DNA from: Mycolicibacterium komanii
GTDB lineage: Bacteria; Actinomycetota; Actinomycetes; Mycobacteriales; Mycobacteriaceae
Length of the DNA stretch: 64,000 nt
Reading direction: 5' to 3'
Assembly (NCBI RefSeq): GCF_001050035.1
Contig: NZ_CVTA01000010.1
Span: 1-64,000 of the forward strand
The notes beneath the pieces were generated by a model. That model was not told the origin of the DNA. It did not search any database and saw only the letters and a list, made by a program, of their open reading frames with translations. Positions 19,417-29,819 of the stretch are shown here, piece by piece. The first letter of the stretch is position 1. Every line of letters starts with the position of its first letter. The position numbers and the translations under genes are program-made.

Positions 19417-20292
19417 ATGGACGGCGTCGGCCGGTTGTTGTTCGTACACGCCCACCCCGACGACGAAACCCTCACGACCGGCGCCACGATCGCCCACTAC
19501 GTCGCGCGCGGTGCGCAGGTGCGCGTGGTCACGTGCACGCTCGGCGAGGAGGGCGAGGTGATCGGCGAGCGGTGGGCGCGCCTGGCCGTCGACGAGGCCG
19601 ACCAGCTCGGTGGGTATCGCATCGGCGAGCTGACCGCGGCGCTGAACGCGCTGGGCATCGCCGAGCCGAAGTACCTCGGAGGGGCCGGGCGCTGGCGCGA
19701 CTCCGGAATGGCGGGCACACCGCGCCGCCATCACCAACGGTTCATCGACGCCGATCCGGACGAGTCGGTCGGCGCACTGGTCGCGGTCATTCGCGAACTG
19801 CGTCCGCACGTCGTCGTCACGTACGACCCGCAGGGCGGCTACGGCCATCCCGACCACATCCACGCCCACGAGGTGACGATGGCCGCCGTAGCGGCCGCGG
19901 CCGGGTCGCGGTTCGAAGGCGAGCCGTGGACCGTGCCGAAGGTCTATTGGACGGTGATCTCGAAGGCCGCGATCGGCGAGGCGCTCGCCGACCTCGACGC
20001 GCCCGCCGAGTGGACGCGGGTGAGCGGCGACGAGCTGTCCTTCGGCTATCCGGACGACGAGATCGACGCGGTGATCGACGATCCCGAACAGTTCCAGGCC
20101 AAAGTGGCGGCGATGCGGGCGCACGCCACGCAGGTCACCGTCGCGCCGAATGACCGCGCGTTCGCGCTGTCCAACAACATCGCGCTGCCGCTCAGCGCGG
20201 CCGAGCACTACATCCTGGTCGCGGGTACGGCCGGCGAGCGCGACGCTCGGGGCTGGGAGACCGACCTACTCGCCGGGCTGGACCTTCGATAG
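19417..20292 (+). CDS. mshB: MshB, GlcNAc-Ins deacetylase of mycothiol biosynthesis
   Basis: A 291-residue zinc-dependent deacetylase (LmbE/PIG-L family). The metal-binding motif AHPDDE is at residues 12-17, and the second metal-ligand motif HPDHIHAHE is present (around nt 19847-19873). MshB removes the acetyl group from GlcNAc-Ins, the second committed step to mycothiol. Neighbouring motifs [13 protein letters not shown] and [16 protein letters not shown] match MshB rather than the paralogous Mca. I selected ATG 19417 because GGAG lies nine bases upstream and the spacing to [12 protein letters not shown] equals that of the M. tuberculosis protein; ATG 19402 is an alternative. Confidence 0.94.
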   Translation: MDGVGRLLFVHAHPDDETLTTGATIAHYVARGAQVRVVTCTLGEEGEVIGERWARLAVDEADQLGGYRIGELTAALNALGIAEPKYLGGAGRWRDSGMAGTPRRHHQRFIDADPDESVGALVAVIRELRPHVVVTYDPQGGYGHPDHIHAHEVTMAAVAAAAGSRFEGEPWTVPKVYWTVISKAAIGEALADLDAPAEWTRVSGDELSFGYPDDEIDAVIDDPEQFQAKVAAMRAHATQVTVAPNDRAFALSNNIALPLSAAEHYILVAGTAGERDARGWETDLLAGLDLR

Positions 20293-20334
20293 CGACGCGG
20301 GGGAGGAGTAAGCTCCCCGTCAGTCGGCGGCGCG

Positions 20335-20457
20335 ATGAAGGGACTGCACATGGATCCGGATCTCGATCCCAACCTGCAGCACTGGCAGGACCGGTTCGAC
20401 AGCCTTCAGTGGGTCATCGGCTCGCTGACCGGAATGCTGGACAGCATCCCGACCTGA
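20335..20457 (+). CDS. Possible very small protein (40 aa) between mshB and the Rv1171-like gene
   Basis: A 40-codon frame from ATG 20335, or 35 codons from ATG 20350, which has GAAGGGA at the right distance. The sequence is MDPDLDPNLQHWQDRFDSLQ then WVIGSLTGMLDSIPT, an acidic amphipathic start followed by a short hydrophobic end. It overlaps the possible start of the next gene by 49 bp. It could equally be non-coding, and no family is recognised. Support comes from the ribosome-binding site and protein-like composition only. Confidence 0.4.
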   Translation: MKGLHMDPDLDPNLQHWQDRFDSLQWVIGSLTGMLDSIPT

Positions 20458-20846
20458 GCCCCCCCACTTCCGCCGCCGAGCCTCGAAGCGTGGCGGTCCT
20501 TACCCTGCTGGCCATTGACGGCGTGCTGTGCGCCATCGCCGCGGCCTTGTTCCTCCCGCTCCGCCTCGGGTCGACGCCCTTTCCGATCAGCGCGCTGATC
20601 GCCGGCCTCGTCAACGCCGCCCTCGTATGGGCCGCGCTGCACTGGACCTCGTCGCCGCGAATCGCGGCCCTTCCGCTGTGGACCTGGCTGCTGACGGTGC
20701 TGTTGATGACCCTCGGCGGGCCGGGGGAGGACATCATCTTCGGCGGCGTCGGCGTCATGGAGTACGCGGCGCTGCTGCTGATCGCGCTCGGAACCCTGCC
20801 CCCGGCAGCGGTGCTGTGGCGGCGCGTGAACCGGGGACTAGGGTGA
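20409..20846 (+). CDS. Small four-helix membrane protein (Rv1171-like)
   Basis: A protein of up to 145 residues with four predicted transmembrane helices: VAVLTLLAIDGVLCAIAAAL, FPISALIAGLVNAALVWAAL, LPLWTWLLTVLLMTLGG and YAALLLIALGTLPPAAVLW. A polar loop GGPGEDIIFGGVGVME lies between the last two. It occupies the place of Rv1171 between mshB and fbiC, and its function is unknown. The start is uncertain: GTG 20409 gives 145 residues, whereas GTG 20490 would begin directly in the first helix. Co-transcription with fbiC (88 bp downstream) is plausible. Confidence 0.75.
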   Translation: MGHRLADRNAGQHPDLSPPTSAAEPRSVAVLTLLAIDGVLCAIAAALFLPLRLGSTPFPISALIAGLVNAALVWAALHWTSSPRIAALPLWTWLLTVLLMTLGGPGEDIIFGGVGVMEYAALLLIALGTLPPAAVLWRRVNRGLG

Positions 20847-20934
20847 CCCGTATGTCAGGCGTAGGGCAGGCGGATGTGATGTCAGCATCTGAGACAGCCG
20901 GGATGAAACTCGTCGGCGCCGGGGTTACAGGGGA

Positions 20935-23514
20935 GTGGCTCTGAACCCTCAGCGCGGCGCCGATCTGCCCAGTCCGGTGATTCCACCGAAGCCCGATCAA
21001 CCCAGTCCTGCCGCAGTGCGGCGGGTGCTGCGACGCGCACGCGACGGAGTGGCGCTCAACGTCGACGAGGCCGCGATCGCGATGACCGCCCGCGGCGCCG
21101 ACCTCGCCGACCTCTGTGCCAGCGCCTCGCGGGTGCGCGACGCCGGGCTCGAAGCGGCCGGGCGGCGCGGGCCGTCGGGACGCCTGCCGGTCAGCTACTC
21201 GCGCAAGGTGTTCATCCCCGTCACCCACCTCTGCCGCGACACCTGCCACTACTGCACGTTCGTCACGGTTCCGGGTCGGCTGCGCGCTCAGGGCATGGGC
21301 ATGTACATGGAGCCCGACGAGATTCTCGACGTTGCTCGCCGCGGTGCGGAATTGGGTTGTAAGGAAGCATTGTTCACGCTCGGTGACCGCCCCGAGGCGC
21401 GGTGGGATGAGGCCCGCCAGTGGCTCGACGAGCGCGGTTACGACTCGACGCTGGACTACGTGCGCGCGATGGCGATCCGCGTGCTCGAGGAGACCGGACT
21501 GCTGCCGCACCTGAATCCCGGCGTGATGAGCTGGTCGGAGCTGTCCCGGCTCAAGCCGGTGGCTCCGTCGATGGGCATGATGCTCGAGACGACGTCGCGC
21601 CGGCTGTTCGAGACGAAAGGGCTGGCGCATCACGGCAGTCCGGACAAAGACCCGGAGGTCCGGCTGCGGACGCTGGCCGACGCGGGTCGGCTGTCGATCC
21701 CGTTCACCACGGGCCTGCTGGTGGGCATCGGCGAGACGCTTCACGAGCGCGCCGAGACCATCCACGCGATCCGCCGGTCGCACAAGGAGTTCGGGCACGT
21801 GCAGGAAGTGATCGTGCAGAACTTCCGCGCGAAGGACCACACCGCGATGGCCTCAACGCCGGACGCGGACTTCGAGGACTTCCTGGCGACGATCGCGGTC
21901 ACCCGCCTGGTGATGGGCCCCAAGATGCGCATCCAGGCGCCGCCGAACCTGGTGTCGCGCAACGAGTGCCTGGCCCTGGTCGGCGCGGGCGTCGACGACT
22001 GGGGCGGCGTGTCGCCGTTGACCCCCGACCACGTCAACCCCGAGCGACCGTGGCCCGCGCTCGACGAGTTGGCCGCCGTGACCGCCGACGCCGGATACGA
22101 CCTGGTGCAGCGGCTCACCGCCCAACCGCAGTACGTGCAGGCGGGTGCGGCGTGGATCGACCCGCGGGTGCGCGGACACGTCGACGCGCTGGCCGACGCC
22201 GACACCGGGTTCGCGCTGGACGTCAACCCGACCGGACGGCCGTGGCAGGAGCCCGACGAGGCCTCGGAGTCGTTGGGGCGCACCGACCTTCACTCCGCGA
22301 TCGATGCGGCGGGCCGGCTCACCGAGACGCGCAGCGACCTCGATAGTGCGTTCGGGGACTGGGAGTCGATCCGCGAGAAGATCTCCGAGCTCGCCGCCCG
22401 GGCGCCCGAGCGCATCGACACCGACGTGCTGGCCGCACTGCGCGCGGCCGAACGCGACCCGGCCGGACTCTCCGACGACGAGTACCTGGCGCTGGCATGC
22501 GCCGACGGTCCTGCGTTGGATGCCGTTGCCGCGCTTGCAGATTCGCTGCGCCGCGACACCGTCGGGGACGACGTGACGTTCGTCGTCAACCGCAACATCA
22601 ACTTCACCAACATCTGCTACACCGGCTGCCGGTTCTGCGCGTTCGCGCAGCGCAAGGGCGACGCCGACGCGTACTCGCTGTCGGTCGACGAGGTGGCCGA
22701 CCGGGCGTGGGAGGCGCACGTCGCCGGCGCGACCGAGGTGTGTATGCAGGGCGGTATCGACCCCGAACTTCCGGTCACCGGCTACGCCGACCTGGTGCGC
22801 GCGGTGAAGAAGCGGGTGCCGTCGATGCACGTACATGCGTTCTCCCCGATGGAAATCGCCAACGGCGTCACCCGTAGCGGGCTGTCGATCCGCGAGTGGT
22901 TGACGTCGCTGCGCGAGGCCGGTCTGGGCAGCATTCCCGGCACGGCCGCGGAGATCCTCGACGACGAGGTCCGTTGGGTCCTGACCAAGGGCAAGCTGCC
23001 GACGTCGATGTGGATCGAAGTCGTGACGACCGCCCACGAGGTCGGGCTGCGGTCCAGTTCGACGATGATGTACGGCCACGTCGACCAGCCGCGGCACTGG
23101 GTCGGCCACTTGCGGGTGCTGCGCGAGATCCAGGACCGCACAGGTGGTTTCACCGAGTTCGTGCCGTTGCCGTTCGTGCATCAGAGTTCACCGTTGTACC
23201 TGGCCGGCGGTGCACGTCCGGGCCCGACGCACCGCGACAACCGCGCCGTGCACGCGCTCGCGCGGATCATGCTGCACGGCCGGATCGCCAACATTCAGAC
23301 CAGCTGGGTCAAGCTCGGCGTCGAACGCACGCAGGTGATGCTCAACGGCGGCGCCAACGACCTCGGCGGCACGCTGATGGAGGAGACCATCTCGCGGATG
23401 GCCGGGTCGGAGTTCGGCTCCTACAAGACGGTCGAGGAACTCGTCTCGATCGCCGAGGGCATCGGCCGCCCGGCGCGCCAGCGCTCCACGACGTACACCC
23501 CGCTCGCCGCCTAA
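20935..23514 (+). CDS. fbiC: FbiC, bifunctional FO synthase (CofG + CofH)
   Basis: An 859-residue fusion of two radical-SAM enzymes that joins tyrosine with 5-amino-6-ribitylamino-uracil to form FO, the chromophore of coenzyme F420. Two CxxxCxxC iron-sulfur motifs are visible: C100-RDT-C104-HY-C107 in the CofG half and C561-YTG-C565-RF-C568 in the CofH half. The linker lies around residues 440-530. The sequence matches M. tuberculosis FbiC almost throughout. The start is the GTG at 20935, only a few bases after a GGGG stretch; the overlapping 30-codon frame at 20852-20944 ends just inside it. The product supports F420 enzymes such as the one at 2277-2720. Confidence 0.97.
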   Translation: MALNPQRGADLPSPVIPPKPDQPSPAAVRRVLRRARDGVALNVDEAAIAMTARGADLADLCASASRVRDAGLEAAGRRGPSGRLPVSYSRKVFIPVTHLCRDTCHYCTFVTVPGRLRAQGMGMYMEPDEILDVARRGAELGCKEALFTLGDRPEARWDEARQWLDERGYDSTLDYVRAMAIRVLEETGLLPHLNPGVMSWSELSRLKPVAPSMGMMLETTSRRLFETKGLAHHGSPDKDPEVRLRTLADAGRLSIPFTTGLLVGIGETLHERAETIHAIRRSHKEFGHVQEVIVQNFRAKDHTAMASTPDADFEDFLATIAVTRLVMGPKMRIQAPPNLVSRNECLALVGAGVDDWGGVSPLTPDHVNPERPWPALDELAAVTADAGYDLVQRLTAQPQYVQAGAAWIDPRVRGHVDALADADTGFALDVNPTGRPWQEPDEASESLGRTDLHSAIDAAGRLTETRSDLDSAFGDWESIREKISELAARAPERIDTDVLAALRAAERDPAGLSDDEYLALACADGPALDAVAALADSLRRDTVGDDVTFVVNRNINFTNICYTGCRFCAFAQRKGDADAYSLSVDEVADRAWEAHVAGATEVCMQGGIDPELPVTGYADLVRAVKKRVPSMHVHAFSPMEIANGVTRSGLSIREWLTSLREAGLGSIPGTAAEILDDEVRWVLTKGKLPTSMWIEVVTTAHEVGLRSSSTMMYGHVDQPRHWVGHLRVLREIQDRTGGFTEFVPLPFVHQSSPLYLAGGARPGPTHRDNRAVHALARIMLHGRIANIQTSWVKLGVERTQVMLNGGANDLGGTLMEETISRMAGSEFGSYKTVEELVSIAEGIGRPARQRSTTYTPLAA

Positions 23515-23534
23515 CCGCCCTCGCCCTCGCCCCC

Positions 23535-23590
23535 GCGTGCGTGTTTGCACACCACACGCCGCGGAATTCCAGCACGTCGTGCACGCTCGC
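23535..23590. repeat. 56-bp dispersed intergenic element, copy 1
   Basis: This stretch between fbiC and the YceI gene aligns without gaps to 34182-34237 over 56 bases, 45 identical. Both copies open with GCGTGCGTGTTTG and close with GTGCACGCTCGC, and the ends are partly complementary (a six-base stem here), so each could fold as a hairpin. The two places have no coding similarity. It may be a terminator-like repeat family of this genome. Confidence 0.7.
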
Positions 23591-23611
23591 CGCACCCGTG
23601 CGGAATGAAAT

Positions 23612-23625
23612 CGGACCGTGGTCCG
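23612..23625. promoter_or_regulatory. Palindromic operator-like site upstream of the YceI gene
   Basis: CGGACC-GT-GGTCCG is a perfect 6+2+6 palindrome 66 bp before the ATG of the YceI gene, in the only plausible promoter region for that gene. The symmetry is typical of sites for dimeric repressors. The regulator is unknown and no regulator gene is adjacent. Confidence 0.5.
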
Positions 23626-23691
23626 TTTACCGGTATGGGTGACGGTCGTCGGCCGGAGCCCGAGCAGACAACCACGAAGGAGCAACCAACC

Positions 23692-24240
23692 ATGACCACA
23701 GCTGTCGACACCGGCCTGACCGCAGGCACCTGGACCATCGACCCCGTTCACTCGACCGTCGGGTTCTCCGTACGCCACCTCATGGTGAGCAAGGTGCGCG
23801 GAACGTTCGACACCTTCGACGGCGCGATCACGGTCGCCGAGGACGGCACCCCGTCAGTCACCGCCCAGATCGCGGTCGACTCCGTCAACACCCGCAACGA
23901 GCAGCGCGACGGCCACCTCAAGTCGGCCGACTTCTTCGACACCGCAGCGCACCCGACCGCCACCTTCACCTCGACCGGAGTCCGGTCCGACGGCGACACC
24001 TACCTCGTCGACGGCGATCTCACGCTCAAGGGCGTCACCAAGCCGATCACCCTGCAGGTCGAGTTCCACGGCGTCAACCCCGGCATGGGCCAGGGTGAGG
24101 TCGCCGGCTTCGAGGCCTCGGTCGTGTTGAACCGCAAGGACTTCGGCATCGACATCGACATGCCGCTGGAGACCGGCGGCACGGTCGTCGGCGACAAGGT
24201 CACCGTCACCCTCGAGATCGAGGCCGTCAAACAGGCCTGA
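23692..24240 (+). CDS. YceI-family lipocalin-like protein
   Basis: A 182-residue YceI-domain protein. Characteristic stretches are GTWTIDPVHSTVGFSVRHLM (residues 11-30), HLKSADFFDTAAHPTATFTS and LTLKGVTKPITLQVEF. YceI proteins are beta-barrels that bind long-chain isoprenoids or other amphiphiles. This one has no signal peptide from the ATG at 23692 and is therefore probably cytoplasmic, unlike many proteobacterial members. The start is well supported by AAGGAG nine bases upstream. It is followed 3 bp later by the end of a convergent gene. Confidence 0.9.
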   Translation: MTTAVDTGLTAGTWTIDPVHSTVGFSVRHLMVSKVRGTFDTFDGAITVAEDGTPSVTAQIAVDSVNTRNEQRDGHLKSADFFDTAAHPTATFTSTGVRSDGDTYLVDGDLTLKGVTKPITLQVEFHGVNPGMGQGEVAGFEASVVLNRKDFGIDIDMPLETGGTVVGDKVTVTLEIEAVKQA

Positions 24241-24243
24241 CCG

Positions 24244-24855
24244 TCAGGTCTTCAACGGCAGCGGTGGTGGTGTCTCGTCGGGCACCACCACCGCGACGAT
24301 CGACTCGAGAACCCAGAACACCACCGTCGCCACCACGATCACCAACGCCGGCGGGACGACGATCGGCGCGGCGACGAGCAGCACCAGAAGCAGCGCGCCC
24401 GGCAGGTCCTTCCACCACCCCGCGCCTCCCTTGCCCTGCACGATCGCCGACAGCCGCACCGCCGCCCAGATGATCCAGCGCCGCAACAGGCTCACGCCGT
24501 CGCGTTGCATCTGCAGCCGGAAGCGGTGGTCGGCGGCGCGGCGGTCGCAACCCGTGCGGTCGGGAAAGCGCCACAGGTAATCGTGCAGGACCGCGGCGCG
24601 CGCGTAGCGCCCCGCGCGGGGGACGAACCAGGCGACCATCCCGGGCACCGAAACCAGGTCGGTCGGGAAGTCGGCGCAGACCTCGAACCGCTCGTTGGGT
24701 CCCTCGAACCCGAGCGGCTGCGTGGTGCGCCATTCGTCCCACGCACTCTCTTTGAAGAACCTCTTGGCGGCGCGCACTGCGTCCAGTTCCGACGCGGTCA
24801 GCTGGCGGACATGGAGGACGGCGGACTTGTCGACGGGCGGGGCGCAACGTTCCAT
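24244..24855 (-). CDS. DUF1353 family protein with C-terminal membrane helix
   Basis: A 203-residue protein with the DUF1353 pattern: CADFPTDLVSVP, then AAVLHDYLWRFPD and RRAADHRFRLQMQRDGVS. DUF1353 is found in phage and bacterial proteins and has no assigned activity that I know of; the HD-like and Asp/His residues are suggestive of an enzyme but unproven. A C-terminal hydrophobic segment (LLLVLLVAAPIVVPPALVIV) would anchor it in the membrane. The ATG at 24855 is preferred to a TTG at 24918. It is divergent from fdxC across 235 bp. Confidence 0.78.
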   Translation of the reverse strand: MERCAPPVDKSAVLHVRQLTASELDAVRAAKRFFKESAWDEWRTTQPLGFEGPNERFEVCADFPTDLVSVPGMVAWFVPRAGRYARAAVLHDYLWRFPDRTGCDRRAADHRFRLQMQRDGVSLLRRWIIWAAVRLSAIVQGKGGAGWWKDLPGALLLVLLVAAPIVVPPALVIVVATVVFWVLESIVAVVVPDETPPPLPLKT

Positions 24856-24939
24856 TCCGCAGGTATAGCAAGGGCGAGCCGCAAGAGAGGGGTGTCTGCT
24901 AGGCAGCTGTATGTGCAACGTTTAGTATCAGTAACCACG

Positions 24940-24962
24940 CGCAACCCCTAACCAGGGTTGCG
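24940..24962. promoter_or_regulatory. Inverted repeat in the fdxC upstream region
   Basis: CGCAACCC and its complement GGGTTGCG are separated by seven bases (24940-24947 and 24955-24962), about 130 bp before the fdxC GTG and 85 bp from the divergent DUF1353 start. A second, weaker symmetry follows (GTGTG...CACAC, about 24963-24981). The position in the divergent gap is compatible with an operator for fdxC, the DUF1353 gene, or both. No regulator can be named. Confidence 0.4.
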
Positions 24963-25090
24963 TGTGAAGTTAGGGCACACTGAGACGACCGTGCCGGTAT
25001 CGACCACGGATACTTGCGGCCGAGCTTGGATGCCCACCCCGTACGGCAGCCCACCGGACAGGAGATCGAGGAGACCTTGAGGAGAACACG

Positions 25091-25414
25091 GTGACGTACA
25101 CCATTGCCGAACCTTGTGTTGACGTCAAAGACAAGGCGTGTATCGAGGAATGCCCCGTCGACTGCATCTACGAGGGCGCTCGCATGCTCTACATCCACCC
25201 GGATGAGTGCGTGGACTGCGGTGCCTGCGAACCGGTGTGCCCCGTCGAGGCCATCTACTACGAAGACGACGTGCCCGATCAGTGGAGCAGCTACACGCAG
25301 ATCAACGCCGACTTCTTCACCGAGCTGGGTTCGCCCGGCGGTGCGTCGAAGGTGGGTCAGACCGATAACGACCCCGAGCCGGTCAAGAGCTTGCCGCCGC
25401 AAGGTGAGGACTGA
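25091..25414 (+). CDS. fdxC: FdxC, 7Fe ferredoxin
   Basis: A 107-residue ferredoxin with eight cysteines at positions 9, 17, 21, 25, 40, 43, 46 and 50. Compared with the well-studied 7Fe ferredoxins, Cys9, Cys17 and Cys50 should bind a 3Fe-4S cluster and Cys21, Cys40, Cys43 and Cys46 a 4Fe-4S cluster, leaving Cys25 free. It is a cytoplasmic low-potential electron carrier, for instance for cytochromes P450 or other reductases. The GTG start follows GGAGAACACG. It is directly upstream of dapC, as in M. tuberculosis (Rv1177-Rv1178), and the conserved DapC sequence begins about 30 bp after its stop. Confidence 0.96.
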   Translation: MTYTIAEPCVDVKDKACIEECPVDCIYEGARMLYIHPDECVDCGACEPVCPVEAIYYEDDVPDQWSSYTQINADFFTELGSPGGASKVGQTDNDPEPVKSLPPQGED

Positions 25415-25488
25415 TAACGGCTCACGCACGGCTCCGTAGACGCGTCAGTGCGTCGCTGCCGGCATTCCCCTGGGACACCCTGGCCGAC

Positions 25489-26532
25489 GTGACCGCGCTG
25501 GCGCGCGCACACCCGGACGGCATCGTCGACCTGTCCGTGGGCACTCCTGTCGACCCGGTGGCGCCCGTCATCCGCGACGCCCTCGCGGCGGCCAGCGCCT
25601 CACCCGGCTATCCGACGACGGCGGGCACCCCGGCGCTGCGGGAGGCCGCCGTGAACGCGCTGGAGCGGCGCTACGGCGTCGCGGACCTGCCGTCCGACGC
25701 GGTGTTGCCGGTGATCGGCACCAAGGAGCTGATCGCCTGGTTACCGACGCTGTTGGGGCTGGGCCCCGACGACGCCGTGGTGGCGCCCGAGCTGGCATAC
25801 CCGACGTACGACGTCGGCGCGCGGCTGGCGGGCGCGCAGATCGTGCGGGCCGATTCGCTGACGCAGCTTGGCCCGCAGACCCCGGCCCTGGTGTTCTTGA
25901 ACTCGCCGAGCAATCCGACGGGCAAGGTGCTCGGTGTCGACCACCTGCGCAAGGTGGTCGGCTGGGCGCGCGAGCGCGGAGTCCTGGTCGCCTCCGACGA
26001 GTGCTACCTGGGCCTGGGTTGGGACGCCGAACCGGTCTCGGTGTTGCATCCGTCGGTCTGCGACGGTGACCACACCGGGTTGCTGGCCGTGCATTCGCTG
26101 TCGAAGACGTCGTCGCTCGCCGGCTACCGGGCCGGGTTCGTCGCCGGAGACCCGGAGGTGGTCGCCGAACTGCTTGCGGTCCGCAAGCACGCCGGGATGA
26201 TGGTGCCGACACCGGTGCAGGCCGCGATGGTGGCCGCGCTCGACGACGACGAGCACGAAAGCGAGCAGCGTGCCCGGTACGAGAAACGGCGCGAAATCCT
26301 GCTTCCCGCCGTGCGTTCGGCGGGCTTGACCGTCGAGGACTCCGAGGCCGGGTTGTACCTGTGGGCCACGCGCGGCGAGCCGTGCCGCGACACCGCTGCC
26401 TGGCTCGCGCAGCTCGGCATCCTCGTTGCGCCCGGCGAGTTCTACGGCGCACGAGGGACCAAGCATGTGCGGATCGCGCTGACCGCGACCGACGAGCGTA
26501 TTTCCGCTGCAGCGCAGCGCCTTTCGGCCTAG
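25489..26532 (+). CDS. dapC: DapC-type N-succinyldiaminopimelate aminotransferase
   Basis: A PLP-dependent class I/II aminotransferase that transfers the amino group in the succinylase route to diaminopimelate and lysine. The PLP-lysine motif is SLSKTSSLAGYRAGF and the substrate-binding arginine lies near HVRIALTAT. The coordinates start at the first ordinary start codon (GTG 25489, 347 residues). However, the conserved DapC N-terminus (SASLPAFPWDTLAD) is encoded just upstream, from about 25444, where M. tuberculosis has its start codon and this sequence has GTC. The frame is open to 25408 with no ATG, GTG or TTG, so the true start is probably non-canonical (GTC 25444, CTG 25411 or another). 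The end overlaps the convergent pruC by 4 bp. Confidence 0.88.
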   Translation: MTALARAHPDGIVDLSVGTPVDPVAPVIRDALAAASASPGYPTTAGTPALREAAVNALERRYGVADLPSDAVLPVIGTKELIAWLPTLLGLGPDDAVVAPELAYPTYDVGARLAGAQIVRADSLTQLGPQTPALVFLNSPSNPTGKVLGVDHLRKVVGWARERGVLVASDECYLGLGWDAEPVSVLHPSVCDGDHTGLLAVHSLSKTSSLAGYRAGFVAGDPEVVAELLAVRKHAGMMVPTPVQAAMVAALDDDEHESEQRARYEKRREILLPAVRSAGLTVEDSEAGLYLWATRGEPCRDTAAWLAQLGILVAPGEFYGARGTKHVRIALTATDERISAAAQRLSA

Positions 26533-28100
26533 TCCTCTGTCGCGCGTAGGCCCAGCGCGATCACCAATCGGTCATCGGGATCGGTCAGTGATGTCGACAG
26601 CAGTTTCTCGATGCGCCGGATCCGGTAGCGCACGGTGTTCGGATGCACGTGCAACCGGTTCGCGACCGCGGCGATGTCACCGAACCCGTCGAGGTAGGCG
26701 CCGAGCGTTTCCGCGAGCACCGGATCCTGTTCGCGCAGTTGACGTATCCGCGGGTCCACGAGGCGCGGACCCATCCGGGAGACGATCTCGTCGAGCAGTA
26801 CGGTGGTCCGTGCGTCGTCCAGGGCCGCGACGTCGCCGATGGCGCCGGGGTGGCGTTGCGCGCTTTCGAAGACCCGGTCCACCTCGGTGCGTGCTCTCGC
26901 GGCGGCCGCCAGTCCCGTGAGCGGGGCGGCAACGACCGCCCGCAGCGAGAGGCCCAGTTCGCGGTCGAGTGTCGCGACCACGCCTCGCACCCAGGACATC
27001 ACCGACGACGGCGCGCCGATCTTCGGCAGCAGCACGTAGACCCGGCCGTTGTTCGAGGCGATCTGCGCATCGGGCCGAAAAGCGCCGGCGCTCAGCGCGA
27101 TCACACCGGCAGGAGCCGTACCCTCGGGGTCGGCGAACCCGACCAGCGCGGCGCGACCGTCGGCCGGGATGCCGAGTTCCCGTGCGAGGGCGGCGACGTC
27201 GGCCGCGTCCCCCGAGAGTCCGAGAAGTTCCTGTACCTGTCGGGTGTGCGTCGACGGTGAGGCCGACAACCGCGACATGATCCTGGCCGCCAAGACCGCC
27301 CCGCCCCGCAACACGTCCTCGACGTCGTCGGCCAGCGGTACCGAACCCTGTTGCAGCCAGATGGTTCCCGCGAAGCGGGTGCCCTTGCGGTCGGGGAGAT
27401 GGATGCCGACGGCCAGGCGCGGCCGGAGCCCGAGCTCCGGTCGTTCCGCGACACGCACGACCTCGGTGCCCGACCGCAGGGCGTCGAAGATGCCCCACTG
27501 CGCGATCCAGGCCAGATGCTCGGGTGGGCCGGCTCGCCCCAGGATGGTCAATCGGCGCAGTTCGTCGGCCTCGGCGCTGGAGGCCGAGTAGGCCAACACA
27601 TGGGAATCCTCGTCCTCGATGCTGATCATTCCGCGGGTGCGGTCGGCGATCGACTGGGCCAGGCCGAACAAGTCGGTGCCCGGATCATGGTGCGGGTCGC
27701 CGCGGTCACCGTGGTGGTCGAAGGCGTGGTTGACCAACTTGTACAGGGACTCCCAGCGGGCCTGCGGTTCGACGGCGACGACCGCGGTGCCCAGTGCGAC
27801 CGCCCGCTCGACGGCGGCACTCGTGGGGTGTTTGACGAAGATGGCCGCGGGCGCCCGGCCGGTTCCCGCGAACTGCCGTTCGAGCCAGCGCACCGCCTCC
27901 GTGTCGTCGACGCCGAGCAGGAAGAACAAATCGGCGGACCCGGGGCCGACGGCCAGCCCCAGGCGGACGTCGTCGGCGTCGACCAGGGCCACCGATGCGA
28001 CCGGCATGTCCAGGCCGCGCGGCGCCTCGACCAGCGTCACCGTGGTGCGGTCCAGCGCGAGCAGCAGCTGACCCAAGCCCAGCCCGGTTCGTGGTTCCAT
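26529..28100 (-). CDS. pruC: PruC-like PucR-family transcriptional activator of proline use
   Basis: A 523-residue PucR-type regulator. A C-terminal helix-turn-helix (DIAAVANRLHVHPNTVRYRI, about residues 473-492) follows a GGDEF-like/PucR middle domain, with a sensory N-terminal half containing a GAF-like region (GMISIEDEDSHVLAYSASSA). It corresponds to Rv1186c (PruC), which activates the proline catabolic genes pruA and pruB. It is divergent from pruA across 93 bp that contain three related repeats (28112-28181), probable binding sites for this protein. Its 3' end overlaps dapC by four bases. Confidence 0.88.
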   Translation of the reverse strand: MEPRTGLGLGQLLLALDRTTVTLVEAPRGLDMPVASVALVDADDVRLGLAVGPGSADLFFLLGVDDTEAVRWLERQFAGTGRAPAAIFVKHPTSAAVERAVALGTAVVAVEPQARWESLYKLVNHAFDHHGDRGDPHHDPGTDLFGLAQSIADRTRGMISIEDEDSHVLAYSASSAEADELRRLTILGRAGPPEHLAWIAQWGIFDALRSGTEVVRVAERPELGLRPRLAVGIHLPDRKGTRFAGTIWLQQGSVPLADDVEDVLRGGAVLAARIMSRLSASPSTHTRQVQELLGLSGDAADVAALARELGIPADGRAALVGFADPEGTAPAGVIALSAGAFRPDAQIASNNGRVYVLLPKIGAPSSVMSWVRGVVATLDRELGLSLRAVVAAPLTGLAAAARARTEVDRVFESAQRHPGAIGDVAALDDARTTVLLDEIVSRMGPRLVDPRIRQLREQDPVLAETLGAYLDGFGDIAAVANRLHVHPNTVRYRIRRIEKLLSTSLTDPDDRLVIALGLRATED

Positions 28101-28111
28101 CGCATGCCCCT

Positions 28112-28181
28112 TTGTCTGATCCGACTATAGATCACCGATCGCGTTGTCGGATCGTCCATCGGATTCGGTGTCGGATCCGAG
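28112..28181. promoter_or_regulatory. Three direct repeats in the pruC-pruA intergenic region
   Basis: Three copies of a 14-base element, consensus about KTGTCKGATC plus CG-rich end, lie at 28112-28125 (TTGTCTGATCCGAC), 28144-28157 (TTGTCGGATCGTCC) and 28168-28181 (GTGTCGGATCCGAG). All are on the + strand, 32 and 24 bp apart. They fill the 93-bp gap between the divergent regulator pruC and its presumed target pruA. Repeated same-orientation sites are usual for PucR-type activators, so these are the best candidates for PruC boxes. Confidence 0.6.
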
Positions 28182-28193
28182 CATCATTTCGCC

Positions 28194-29818
<1,625 letters not shown>

Positions 29819-29819
<1 letters not shown>

